From: Triops longicaudatus
Lineage: Eukaryota > Arthropoda > Branchiopoda > Notostraca > Triopsidae
DNA length: 64,000 bases
Assembly (NCBI GenBank): GCA_022885665.1
Contig: JAGQDJ010000035.1
Span: 299,256-363,255, forward strand
Direction: 5' to 3'
Under the pieces are notes generated by a model. The model worked only from the letters and a program-made list of their open reading frames with translations, was not told the origin of the DNA and did not search any database. Shown one piece after another: positions 1 to 11,523 of this stretch. How positions within the stretch are numbered: position 1 is the first letter of the stretch; every line of letters starts with the position of its first letter. The translations under genes and the position numbers were made by a program.

Positions 1-355
1 CTAGTTCGTAGTATACTCCACGCTTATCTCTCTTCTCTCCCCCCATCCTTCTGCTGCTGCTCCCTCTCTTTTACAACTCTCGTTTTCACGCCGACAGCTA
101 CCCCATTTCAACCCTCCTGTGCAGGGGGATAGGGAGACCCTTCTCCACCCAACGACGCTTGTCGCCCATACACTGCATGTGTCGTGCAGTGAGATTCTTT
201 CGTCCTTAGTTCTGTTTCGATAAACCCGTTGACATGGGTGTTGAATGTTCGATTGCGTTTGAATGCTATCGTAAGACGTGTCAAGGGCGAAAGTAAAAAT
301 CTTTTGGTTATCTACCAAGCTAAACTTGTTTTGTAATGAGACAGTCCAAAGGAGG

Positions 356-368
356 TGACGTCACGTCA
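356..368. promoter_or_regulatory. CRE/ATF-type site upstream of cofilin
   Basis: A perfect palindromic TGACGTCA lies at 356-363 and is followed at once by a second CGTCA half site (364-368). It sits about 155 bp before the first recognisable cofilin exon, so it would lie in the promoter, 5' UTR or first intron. TGACGTCA is the CREB/ATF consensus. Function here is inferred from sequence and position only. Confidence 0.4.
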
Positions 369-521
369 CCTGGTATGGTGGTTTCGGGAGAGTTTGCCCT
401 GCAAAATTTCCGGAAACGCCGGGAGGGGTTAGATAAAGCACTCGGATGCGGTTGGAAAGTGTCTTAAGCCAGTTTACTAATTGCTGTATTCGTTTTCTTT
501 TTCTGTCTTTTCGGAATTTAG

Positions 522-1469
522 GCCTCTGGTGTAACAGTAACAGACGCTTGCAAGCTAGCGTTCGAGAAGATCAAGTCCAAGAAGGAATACCGTTACGTAG
601 TCTTCTATATCAAGGATGAGAAGTTCATCGATGTGGAAAAGACAGGTAAATGAAAGAATGTTTATTTTGTGGTGTCTGCGATCACCTGTTACATGCGTGT
701 GGGCATATTAAACTGTTAAGGAAAGGGACAGGACCACGTTTGGAAAACTGAGGTGCTAACTTTTGGTATTGGCTGTAGGCGATCGTGATGCTCCGTATGA
801 AGACTTCCTGAACGATTTGAAAGTAGTGAGCGATGGCGAACACGAATGCCGATACGGACTCTTTGACTTCGAGTACACACACCAGTGCCAGGGAACTCAA
901 GAAGTAAGCAATGAAATGTTAGGTTTGATTTGAATTCATTACTTTTTACACTTACCTTAAATTACTTTTGTAGGGCAAAAAGCAGAAGCTTTTCTTGATG
1001 TCGTGGTGTCCGGATAACGCTAAGGTCAAGAAGAAGATGTTGTACTCTTCCAGCTTCGATGCCTTGAAGAAGGCTTTGGTTGGAGTAGCCAAATACATCC
1101 AAGTAAGGCTATAGAAATTAAAAAGATGTTTGATTTACAGGTTTTAATTTTAAAAAAACTACCGTCATTTATGTAATTTTTGTGAAAAAACTGAATTCAT
1201 GCAAAAGAGAATTTACTGAAGTTTGAATTATATTTTTAACATGCCTTAATTGGAGTGACATGCATAAGTTTAAGTACATAAAATATTTAAGACATGTGAA
1301 CTCAAAAAAGTGCACTATTAAGATGTAAAATAAATTTAGGTTATGAACGATGGATTGGTATACAAGAGAAGATTTTAACTAAGGAAATGTTGTTTTCTAG
1401 GCAACCGATCACTCCGAAGCCTCTCCAGAAGCTGTGGAGGAAAAGTTACGATCTACGGACCGGATGTAA
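522..1469 (+). CDS. tsr: ADF/cofilin (twinstar-like), exons 2-5
   Basis: Actin-depolymerising factor that severs and disassembles actin filaments in the cytoplasm. Coding exons are 522-645, 779-903, 974-1102 and 1401-1469, all GT-AG with consistent phases, giving 148 residues plus an initiator Met on a separate upstream exon, the usual cofilin length. The protein begins (M)ASGVTV, so the regulatory Ser3 phosphorylated by LIM kinase is present. Later come EYRYVVFYIKDEKFIDVE, the ECRYGLFDFEY block, the actin-binding helix around KKKMLYSSSFDALKK, and the end EAVEEKLRSTDRM. The only ATG followed by GT before exon 2 in the window is at 375-377 (donor GTGGTT, weak), so the Met-only exon is either there or before the window. 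Family identity is near certain; the 5' end is open. Confidence 0.93.
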
Positions 1470-2009
1470 TGCATCAAACCACACCCAGGGGGAGTAAATT
1501 GGAGGGATTTGGCCACGCCCCTTACCCCTTTTTTTTCTTTTTCCAACAGCCGCCAATCTTATGATGATTTTCGTTCAAGTCTTGTCTTTCTATTGTATTT
1601 TTCCCTTTACAGAAGAAATTTTCCCGTTATTTTCTTTGTTTCATAATTTTCTCTATGTTGCGTACTTCCTTCCACGACCCGGAAAGTTTCTATACATGAG
1701 TTCCATTAAAAAAAATAAGAGCCGTGTAATGGCATATCAAGTGTGTCGTGATTAGACGCTTTGTGGGTTATTGGAAATGGACAACCTCTGTTTTCCCTCT
1801 ACTTGTTTTTCGTTTCTGTGTAATTTAATTATGACTTTTCTTCTGGTTCCCATCTGGCCATTCAGTAATATCCTCTTGGGATAACGCAACACTACTCGTG
1901 AAAGGCTTCCCCTTCTTTTTTTCTGGTCTTGATTCGCCCCTTTGATTACTTGGGCCGAATGTCGAGAATGTGGATGAGTTAGAACAATGTCTTTTTTTTT
2001 TCTTGAATG

Positions 2010-2015
2010 AATAAA
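2010..2015 (+). terminator. Polyadenylation signal of cofilin
   Basis: AATAAA lies 541 bp after the cofilin stop, following a T-rich 3' UTR. It is the first canonical signal downstream of the gene on this strand. Confidence 0.5.
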
Positions 2016-3156
2016 AATGTTTAATGCTTCAAAGCGGATTCGAACTGTGTTTCGTGTTATTTATTCGGGGTTGATTGCTAAAAAATTACATGCAGGTGGT
2101 TTTAGAATGGGTGACCAACACTATCCAGCTTGTTAAAACGTCTTTCTTTACAGCTGTGCTAGCGAGGGAATGACTGACGTGCTCGATTGATTTACATCGG
2201 TAACAGCATTCAAGGAAAATTGGAGGCAGTTTGCTTTCGACTTACGTACCTCGTTACATCGATGTGGCATCGTAACTGACAGGGTTCGGCTTGCGCGGGA
2301 ATTAAGGCCGCATAAGTCGAGGTATAATGGGAGGTTTTGTAGTGGCACATACGAATAGGGAAAAACGATGTTCTGTTATCCACATTATAAACGTACTTCA
2401 GAAATATGTGGGCACCCATACTTCGTGTAAGTCGACGATGAAACAAATACAAGTTTTGTGTATTCAACGTGCACATGTAATACATTTTTCGTGGAACTAG
2501 GTTGTCGTCGCTGGTATTTGGAGTTGGAAAAGAACCAAAAAACGGAGACAAAAATACAGACAAGCCACCAGCCAACTATTAACAGGTGTATAAACGGACA
2601 GCACTCCTTTTACTGGGGCCAGCATTCTTAGCTTAAGTGGAATTTTCGGTGTCGTCTAATCTTTGCAGCAGTTTTTCAGTTTGGGTGAGTGTGTCGCCTT
2701 TATTTTCGCCTTGAAGGATTAGGGCACTAGTAGAGTAATGCTATAAATACGTTTGGGCGTCAAATAAGTGTCACGCATTCTTACTTTAAGTAGCCCCGTA
2801 AGTATGCGTATTGGAAACATTTGTTAAAGCCAAGTGAGTAACCTTCATCAAACCCTTTCTGAACAGCATCATTATTTCCTTCGGAAAATCCTTCCCGGTA
2901 GCCATCCTGTGAGGAAAGCATTGCATTAGCGCGAACGACAGTTCGTTTCAAAATTGGTTTACCTTAAAAGTGATGTCAGTGATTTTACTAGTAGTTTTCG
3001 CGGACAAATGCATTTCTTCCGACTGAGCCATTGGTATTTGTCACCTTATTTTGGGCACAGTGCTCGGTCACACAAAAATTTACTGAAATTGGTTAATTTT
3101 AATTTCACTCTATTTACGTGTTTACAAGCTTGGGGTAACTTTCATCTATATCAGTA
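2016..3156. other. Intergenic spacer
   Basis: No convincing coding sequence, RNA gene or terminal repeats were seen. Open frames here, including a 121-codon one at 2210-2575 on the minus strand, show no family motif and ordinary spacer composition. Confidence 0.5.
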
Positions 3157-4009
3157 CAGTGGTACCCCCGTTTAACGAATGCATTGTATAGCGAACAACT
3201 TGTACAACGATTTCGCGGTTGGACGAAAAAGGACCCGCACAACGAACTTGACCTCTTGCAACGAACCGCTTAGGTTGATAAAAAAAAAAAAAAAAAATGC
3301 CAGTTACGTTTCCCAGTCTGCATGCATGCATTACAGACGAAACCTTGGCTTCCCACAAGTCAGTTGCTGAGAGATAGCCTGATTGCGGATTTGTTTAATT
3401 ACCTGGCTTTAGTTGATTTTTTCGATTTTATGTGGTGCGTAAAGGGTACCAGAGAATTCTGGTAATAAGGACAGAAAGAGAGTTCTTCTGACGAAAAGAT
3501 AGGAGAGCGCACTGATTTTCCTGTGCTTACCGCAGCCGTAAACGAATTTATTACGAATTAGGAAGAAATTCAAACCCAAACAAAATTGTGACACCCAAAC
3601 CAAGGTGAAGTAAACATTTGCTCAGACATATTCAACGACGATGTCGTGCACTTCTTCGGAACCGCATGAAAAAATTGGGGAAAAAGGCTAGATTAGACTG
3701 GTTCCAAACAGTGCCGGCCATGAAAAACAAGGTTGATATGTAAGATGCAAAAATATAGAAGATTTATGTAACCTAGAGTGACTGAACAAAACTGATTAAT
3801 ATATGTTTGAACGTACGTTTCGACAGTCAGTATATTTATGGTATTTTCCGATCTTTTAAATCAACTGTTGTAGGCTTCGGTCAGGGATCAGGAACTGATT
3901 AAAAGGATTTCTATTGAATCTTATGGGAAATAGCGTTTCTTATAACGAATGCTTCTTACACTGAACGCCGTTCAGGAACGGATTAAGTTCGTTAATCAGG
4001 GTACCACTG
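3157..4009 (+). mobile_element. Tigger/pogo-like non-autonomous DNA transposon, copy 1
   Basis: An 853-bp element flanked by TA dinucleotides (3155-3156 and 4010-4011). The left end reads CAGTGGTACCCCCGTTTAAC and the right end, reverse-complemented, reads CAGTGGTACCCTGATTAAC. CAGTGGTACC ends with TA duplication are typical of Tc1-mariner pogo/Tigger elements. The interior (about 3470-3740) shares sequence with a second copy at 9250-9849, including frames such as TAAVNEFIT that could be a transposase remnant but carry stops. No intact transposase remains. Confidence 0.8.
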
Positions 4010-4188
4010 TAGTTGGATTCGCCTGTCTTTTGCACGCCTGTGGCGTGGATCTAGGATTGGTGTAAACTGTTTGGTGAGTAGGAAAACTGGCGCTATGTCT
4101 GAATGTTCGCGGTTCGCGTTCTTGTGGGTGCGGTATGAAGGATGACCGTTGTTCCTCTGAGCAAGCGTTTGTAGATAAACAATTAAAA

Positions 4189-4838
4189 ATGCTGCTCGCT
4201 TTGTGGGTTATAAGCGCTTTGGTGTATACATGTTAGTTGAAACAACTATCTCTAATAACCCGAATAAGGAGTTAAAATGTGTTTTCCTAATATAATTTCT
4301 TTATTTTAAGGTACCGCGTTGGAATGTTATGTTTGTACCCAACAGGATGGAAACACTGAAAAATGCTTACGAACAATCAAAACTTGTGAACAAGGAGAGG
4401 ATTTTTGCCTGACTACAATAGCGTGGGGAAGTAAGTGAACAATTTCTGAAATTTTTCTGTAATTCTTAACGCTATTTTTAAACTAAGAATTCAATGTTCC
4501 TTCCAGGTCATCCTTATTGGACTTCCACGGCTGACAAGCAATATTATGTCTCCAAACAATGTGCAACGAAAAATCTTTGTGAAAGGACCTGGAACGAAAC
4601 GCTTCCGTACTGTGAAAGAATTTGGTATTTAGATTGGAGATGTTCGGAATGCTGTCAGGGAGACAGATGCAACTATTTTGTAACAGTAAGGTTCTTCTTG
4701 AATATAACAACTTAGTCTTCTTATCAATGCATTAAACCCTTGTTTATTTTCTAGTTGGGTGCCAGTTCCGCGCAGCTAAACTTCTTAGGCTTAGTATGCG
4801 TTGTGCTTTCAGCCATTTGTTTATGGCGAAGCAACTGA
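4189..4838 (+). CDS. Ly6/uPAR three-finger protein, probably GPI-anchored
   Basis: Four exons (4189-4231, 4311-4430, 4507-4685, 4755-4838) join to 141 codons. Exon 1 supplies a short hydrophobic signal peptide (MLLALWVISALVYT). The mature part starts LECYVC, the classic first Cys-X2-Cys of the LU domain, followed by regularly spaced cysteines and ending with the CxxCCxxDxCN signature (CSECCQGDRCNYF). After a short linker the C terminus is hydrophobic (LNFLGLVCVVLSAICLW) and stops after RSN, as expected for a GPI-attachment signal. One N-glycosylation site (NET) is visible. Arthropod relatives include Quiver/Sleepless and Boudin-type proteins, which act at the cell surface or in septate junctions. 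The sequence does not say which subfamily this is. Confidence 0.85.
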
Positions 4839-5879
4839 AGAATTACGATCTGAAAGTCGTCAGTGCAAATATTGTTAGATGAATTATGTTCGCAGATCTG
4901 TGGAATTACTTATCCGCTCCTCAAATCCGTCCCAATTTGATACGCCTTACATTCCGTAGATTTTCCATTAACATTGTATGTTTTCTTGCAAGTTTTACAG
5001 TTTTTCGAGAGAAGATGAAGGCAGTAAGCATTTTGAAGAATAGACTTTTTATACGTTATTATCTATTGTCCATTTATTTTCTCATTTGTTGTTCAGTGAT
5101 GCAAGTTCGGAAAAAAACGGATTCCCGTACCTAGCAAGACAAAAGAAACGGTTTGCGTTTGTGTTCGCGGCTGGTTTAGTATTCATTGTCTGTGTCAATA
5201 ACTTATTAAGCTAGTGATGTTTTCAACTAGATCATGTTTCAGTTATAAGTCGATTTCATTGAAAGCTTGGCACCGTGGCTTGCTACTCTAAGAATAATAC
5301 GCTTGGTAACGTGTTTCAAATAATGTTGTGTTGGAGCTTCACGAGGGTGCTTGAGGGATACATTCGTAGCTCAGCCGTAGCTCAATTATTCGGGTTAACT
5401 TTTTCTTTAAAATGTTTCGATTTGACGCCCTTCACGCACACAAATTCAGTAATTTATTCACAAAATCTCGACGATGTGATAACATAGCGACACTGATATT
5501 AACGTCACGAATTTCCCATTAAATACTGATCAGTGTTAGAACATTCTAAGAGGAAGACGGCTTTTCCGTAACTAACCAAATTTTCCGTGTGAGATATGTT
5601 ACTTTTCGTACGATCGCTTGCGCCTTGATGCTGCAAATGTCGTCACCGGAAAAATGGACAACTTTAAGTTGTCGACAAAAATAATTAATTACAGTATTAG
5701 GTACTTGGAAGTGTTTATTTGATAGCGTACTTTTATGAAGGTAAATTTGTCACCGCCGAAGGCTGATGGACCAATGCTTGCAGTAGAAAGCTAGCTAAAC
5801 TGGGGCATACTTTATTACGCCATAAAATAATTGCTACTTGTAGACCCCACCCACCCCAACCTTAATCAATTTTGGCCAT
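4839..5879. other. Intergenic spacer
   Basis: 3' flank of the Ly6 gene followed by AT-rich sequence. Open frames at 4886-5134 and 5275-5487 lack family motifs or splice context. Nothing further recognised. Confidence 0.45.
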
Positions 5880-6060
5880 TTTCCCTATGCTTATAAGTAC
5901 CCCGTATCTAGGGGGACAGGGGGTTTTAACACCCCCTGAAAGGCTAATTTTATCGGGGTGGACATAGGAGACTAACGAAAAGTCCAAAAAACTGCATATG
6001 GAAAATACCCCCCGAAACTCCAATAACAACCACTGAACCAAAATCCTGGGTACGGCCCTG
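5880..6060 (-). repeat. Dispersed repeat ending in GTACGGCCCTG
   Basis: The stretch ends CCAAAATCCTGGGTACGGCCCTG at its right edge, a type of repeat terminus common in invertebrate genomes. The same end sequence in slightly altered form occurs at about 33527-33549 inside the PTK7 gene, and a reversed start-like version occurs at about 21190. The C- and G-run composition differs from the AT-rich surroundings. The left boundary and family are not clear. Confidence 0.45.
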
Positions 6061-8964
6061 CTTATAACACAAAGGCTTATCATTTGCCTAGCCCTTAACT
6101 CACCCCAGTGATAGCACTATCAATATACGCTCTCGAAACGATTTGACGTGAGCAACTTGAGTAGAAACGTCGTAGTCGCAGTAATTATTCTCTTGTATTA
6201 TGACTATTCTCCTTCTCATTCCTGATCTGTGAGAAGTGTGAAAAACGTAGGCGAGTTAAAACACTTCGGGACAAATAACACCAAGGATAGGTTCAATTAG
6301 GTTAAGGTAGCTTATGTTTAGTTAGGTTAGGTTGAGCTACGTTATGTTAAATATTCTCTATTATATGCCATTGGGGCAAATAATAGAGAAGTACGATACG
6401 ATTTTACGAGAAGTACCCATTAATCGACTTCTTATTGCAACATAAAGTGGAGCCGCTTTTAATGCAGACGTCACATACGTGTAGTTCAGAAATGTTACTT
6501 GTGCAACGGAAATTATCGCTTTGGGTGTTTCATTTTTATGATTTACCCTGTATCTTACCTGCGAAAATTCAAGAGTAGAGCGCGTTTTCTCTCCAGTCTC
6601 GCGAAGAATAAAGCGATGTCAGCACGTCTTTCTCCCTTTCGTAGACGGCCCCTAAGAAAAGGGGTATTAAGACAACTTCAATCATACAAACAACTACTGC
6701 TATGCGAGTTCATTTTTTTCTGAAGGATATTTATGTAGGATATTTAAGCATAATGGTTTGCGAATCTGGATTTCCTTCAACATAGTAAAGTGACCTTTAA
6801 AGCGAAATTGAGTAACCTACTCAACAAACGATTCATAATAGCGTTTTCCTTTGGCTGCTTCGGAGTAAGCTTTTCTTAGCTGGAATAGTGTAAGCACATC
6901 TATTTTCTTTGTTGAGGATACTCGGAGTAGAAAACAACAACACACGCACACAAAATCTCCGGAGCTGCTAAAGAAAAACGCCATAAGGCAAAATGTCCTA
7001 TCGTATGGCATTCGGTGACAATGTTTCCTTTGTGAAGACCTTTCTGTGAATCAGGGTGTGGTAGCGAAAAGATTTCGTGAGCACAACACTCGTATGATCC
7101 GTGGCTCAGAAAATACGGTTGTTTGCTTTTCTCCTGTTTGTTGGTTGCTTCACATCAAACGTCAGGTACTTCCCGTCGCACACCATCTCTCCTCAAGTTT
7201 CACAGAAGCTTTCAGTGTATTGAATTCATTGAATATGTAATAAACTTACCTTAACCTAATCTAACCCTAGGCTAATATAACTTAACTGGTGTAGGACATG
7301 TGTAGAAAAATAAGGCACAGGTTTTTTGGACACTGGCCAAAACAAACTTTATTTGCTAGACCAACTAGATAATTTTCAGTTATAGCTATCAGAGCTCACT
7401 GGGTTACATGTGAAACAGATTCAATTTAATTCCATTGAATTTGACTTTGTTCATTGCTTCCAGGTGCTTGATTTCTAACTTGAAAGTAGGTTAAATGTTT
7501 ATTAATTGATTACAATTATTACGATTGACACATCCTGCATTTTTACCATAGAATGCGTATTGTGATTGTAAGACTTGATAAATCTGTTCTGTACTTGTCA
7601 CTGTTCTATATCATACCTCCAAATGTAATGGTAGGTGCTGCATATATGGGAGGCAATTAGACACACTGTATGATTTCTGTATGTTGCATGTTCATGGGGT
7701 GGCAGTTTGACACCATGTATGAGTTCTGAATCCTTCGCAGGAATTGTACCGTTCAGTAACGACTTCATAACACCTCGTTATTCTGTTCTCCGTATGTTCA
7801 TCTTCCCAGTGATCCGCGTATGTTTGGTGGTGTTCCTGTAATGCATAATTATCCAGAGGCGTCGTGCCATATGGGGCCGGGAAGGCCCGGGCCACCCCAA
7901 AATTTTTTGCCATCCTGAAAAAAAGATATAATTTAAAACTCATTTATAACTCATTAACTCTTTTATTAAGAGAAATGCAAAATCGGGCCCCCAAAAAAAT
8001 CTTTGAAGTGCACGAAGCCACTGTAATTATCCAAACGGTTCGGCTACTGCTCTAATTGCCTGTAGATCAGTAACGCCCTCCAGCCTTGAAATATCCAAAG
8101 TTGAGCCGATAAATCCACGTACTGTTGAAGGAAAGGCCGAAGACGAAAGTTGTCACCCTTGAAGCCGATGGAAGGGTACATCCAACAACCTCTATCAAGA
8201 CAATTGACCCGTACGCAACAGTAACGGTGATAACTGTATTCACCCAGTATTGTCTTACACGATTCCCCGGATGAAGAACAGCAGCCTGCGATTATCTAGA
8301 CTAACCCATATGTACGGAATTTGCCGAAACTTTGTTCGGACTGCAGCAATCCCATAAATTCGGAAGGGAACTTTAGCCATAACGGCGCACGTCGCCGATG
8401 GCACATATGTTGCTTGAAATGTGGATCGGAAGCTGCGATTATGTCGTAATTGGTTATTTCAGATTTTTAAACAGTGCATTATTTATTGCACTCTTTGTGA
8501 CGCTTTTTGATTAACCGAAAGAATGGAATAAAAGTTCGAGGTCTTTTCGATAAGACGGAAGTGTAGTTCGAGATCAGTAGCAAAAGAGAAATCAACACTA
8601 CATTTAAGGTACATCCTGCGAGTAATGGCATATTCTAAATGTTTCCTAAAAATGACAATCTGGTAAATATTTAACTATCTTGTGAGAAAATAAAACAACG
8701 TAGGCTAAAAGTGTGAAAGATCGACAAAAACTCAGAAATTTGGCAAAATCTCACCTTGTGAAACAGTCCTCAAGTCTAAAGAAGCATTCTTTCTTTAGTC
8801 CATTGAAATGTACTACCTATTACATTCAAAATCTTATTTCGAGGATAGAGATTAACCCTTGACACCCCGTTGGATACAGGAGTGCTTTGGGAGAATGCGA
8901 TAAAACGCGTATCGTGGCGAAGAAATTTTCGGGTTGGCGCTTTTTCATCACGACGATACTTTTC
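6061..8964. other. Intergenic spacer with inverted 14-mers
   Basis: No gene was recognised. A 14-bp perfect inverted pair, ATTAGGTTAAGGTA at 6296-6309 and TACCTTAACCTAAT at 7247-7260, may mark an old element about 960 bp long. A GC-rich repeat edge (GGCCCGGGCCACCCC) lies at about 7880. Runs resembling TTAGG occur near 6330 but are too short to be telomeric. Confidence 0.35.
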
Positions 8965-9230
8965 CGTTATATCTCTCCCCTCGCTTTTCTTGTTACCTAA
9001 GCCCCCCCCCCCACCTTAGGTAAAAACTTTACCAAAATTACAAGTAAGCATACCCGAACATAACGTGTGCTTAAGCTAGCCTGACCTTGCTAACCTAACC
9101 TAAGTAAACCAACTTAACTGGCCTATTTTTTTACACTGATTTCCTAGAGTTTGTGTAGCCGCGTAAGGGTTAAGTGCGTCAAACTTTGTTAAAATAAGTT
9201 AAAATAGCTTAGGTTTTGTTGAGTTTAGTT
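8965..9230. repeat. Dispersed repeat, copy A
   Basis: Shares collinear sequence with 16670-16935: both run from a C-rich tract through ACAAGTAA(G/A)CAT, a block of CCTAACCTAA-type words, AACTTAACTG, TTACA(C/T)TGATTT, then GGTTAAGTGC and TTAGG-type words on the other side. Words on the two flanks are reverse complements of each other, so it may be a fold-back element. No coding capacity. Confidence 0.55.
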
Positions 9231-9249
9231 AACTAGGGATGGGAAACTA

Positions 9250-9849
9250 CAGTGGTACCCCCTTTAACGAACGCATTCTATATTTGTCGATTTTAAGTGG
9301 TGCTTGAATGGCATGAGAAAATACTGGTAATAAGAAGAACAGAAAGAGATTTCTCCTGACGAAGAGTTGGATGAGCGCACTGATTCCCCTATGCTTAACG
9401 CAGCCATACACGAATTTATTACGAAATGGAAAGAAATGAGGCATCCAAATTAGGTTGGAGCGAACGGATGCTTAGACAAATTCAACGACAATGTCTTGCA
9501 CTTCACCAGAACCGTATTAAAAAAGAGATCAAAGCAAGTTACGTAAGACGGGTTCTTCCAATCAGTACGGGACACGAAAATCAAGGCTGATACGTAAGAG
9601 GCAAAAAATCGAAAAGTTTTGTAACTAAGAGTGGTCTCAAGAGCCACTATGTGAACAAAACTGATATTCATGTTTGAAATATGTATTTTGACAGTCAGTA
9701 TATTTTTAGTATTTTTTCCAATTTTTAGTTCAACTTTTTCAAAGTAATTTCCTTTGAATCTTATGGGAAATAGCTTTTCTTATAACGAAAGCTTCTTACA
9801 CTGAAATCCGTCCAAGAATGAACTAGGTTAATTAAACGGGGTACCACTG
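9250..9849 (+). mobile_element. Tigger/pogo-like non-autonomous DNA transposon, copy 2
   Basis: A 600-bp relative of the element at 3157-4009 with the same CAGTGGTACCCC ends and TA on both sides (9248-9249 and 9850-9851). It shares the interior from about 9340 to 9600, including the reading AAIHEFITKW, and is shorter than copy 1 through internal deletion. Several stops are present; it looks non-autonomous. Confidence 0.8.
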
Positions 9850-9862
9850 TAGCAGTCAAGGA

Positions 9863-11136
9863 CAGGGTTGCCAGATCCTTATGTCGTTCCAGGAAACCAA
9901 ACTGACCGGCAAAACAAACCAAGGATCAGAGAAAACTAACCAATACTTGTTTTTTTAAGGAAATTTATAATTTTACTATCTATTTTGACAAAAAAATTCA
10001 ATTTATACATATACGTATTTATTTAGACAAGTTTTCCCTCTTTAACTATTTTTTAAGAAAATAAAACTTGTTTGTTCTCACACGCCGGAATTTCTATTGA
10101 TAAAGTCTAAAAAATACGTGCTAGAAGTCATAAGAAAATTATCGATGGGAAGCTTCATATAAAACGTTCTGTAGTCTTGTTTCGTTTCCACATGTCCTAA
10201 GCAAAATGGAGCTCAACGAATAGGCAGTAAATTTTTTCACTGTGTCATTTTGTAATTTTATATTAAATTTCACACCGAATGGAACTGGAAATAAAACAAG
10301 TTGCTAGTTGAAACGGTCGTTACTCTACACTGTATTGTCTCATTATCAATTGACGCTGAGACTTTTTAAAATTATTACAATAAACTCCCTCATATTTGTC
10401 ATCTACAGAAATGGAGCATACGAAGGCAAACCAAAAAAAAAAAACCGGTTTAGCCGGCAAAATATTTTTAAAAAAGGCAATTATACTTCTGAGACAAGGT
10501 CTTAAAGTTACTAAACGCTAAACTTGGTAACCCATTAAGCATTCACTCATTTCGATGAGGAAGCATTAATTTTGTTACATTTTTCATTGAAGTTCGTGTT
10601 ATAGAGAGAATTCACACCATTTTGTAGATATAAATGTTTGTCGTAAGAACTTACGGTTAACCTGATTACCAGTTACGCCCTGTAATCATAAGAGGGATTC
10701 AAATATCCTTGTACTTTGTAGGCAATGTGACGTTACTAGAATATTTGTTTCTAGACCGTTACACACTTCTCACTTTTCCTTTATGCAACTGCTCCCAGAA
10801 GGGTATAATAGAGCATACATTTAATATAAACTCAATTGCACTTGTTTATAGTTTCCCTTGTTCACAGATTTATCAAACTGAACACAACTTAACTACACCT
10901 GGGAGTGTTCGTGCACACCGTAATTTTCAGCCTTCTTTTTTGGCGCTTAATCGGCTACCAGGCAATGTTATACGAAGGTTTATTAATTTTGTGCTCGTAT
11001 AAACTGGTTGGGGCAAACCTTAACCGAAACAAACCAAAAGTAAACCAAAAAACAAAACCAAATTCCCGTAAACCAATGACCTTAAAAACAAACCATTTTC
11101 CTCATTATTAGTTTAGAAAAAAATCTGGCAACCCTG
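9863..11136. mobile_element. Terminal-inverted-repeat element with CAGGGTTGCCAGAT ends
   Basis: A 14-bp perfect inverted repeat, CAGGGTTGCCAGAT at 9863-9876 and ATCTGGCAACCCTG at 11123-11136, bounds 1,274 bp of AT-rich sequence. No direct target duplication is visible at the edges. Words such as AAACCAAAC recur near both ends. CAG...CTG ends of this type occur in hAT-like and other cut-and-paste families. No transposase domain is recognisable, so the class is open. Confidence 0.5.
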
Positions 11137-11523
11137 AGCCGAAGGTGTATTGGCGTTGCGACGATTTTCGCTTGTGGAATACTTCTCAATGAAAACAACC
11201 CAAACAAACTTCCGTAGAACTGACGCCACTGCAGTTGCGCCAGCAAGTCCCCCACTCAAAGCTCTTTACAGAGCTTTAGACCCGCAGCCCACAAGCTTGA
11301 GGCAGAGATGACGTGCGGTTAGAATAGAGCAGGTTTGCGTGTGTCGTTTTTGTGGAGAATTATTGTACAATACAACCGAAAATATCCGAACGCCATCTAT
11401 GAAATTTTTCTCAGACCAAATGTTTGTAGATGATTGTGGCCAAAGCACGTGTTTGCGTACGAACATTTCATTGAAAAACAATAAATTCAAACACTTAGTG
11501 ACGGTTACATTCAAAAACACAAA

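Noticed and set aside
2210..2575. 121-codon minus-strand ORF
   Set aside because: No family motif, no splice or promoter context, and spacer-like composition.
6290..6345. Possible interstitial telomere (TTAGG)n array
   Set aside because: Only two adjacent units with irregular spacing; not a tandem array.
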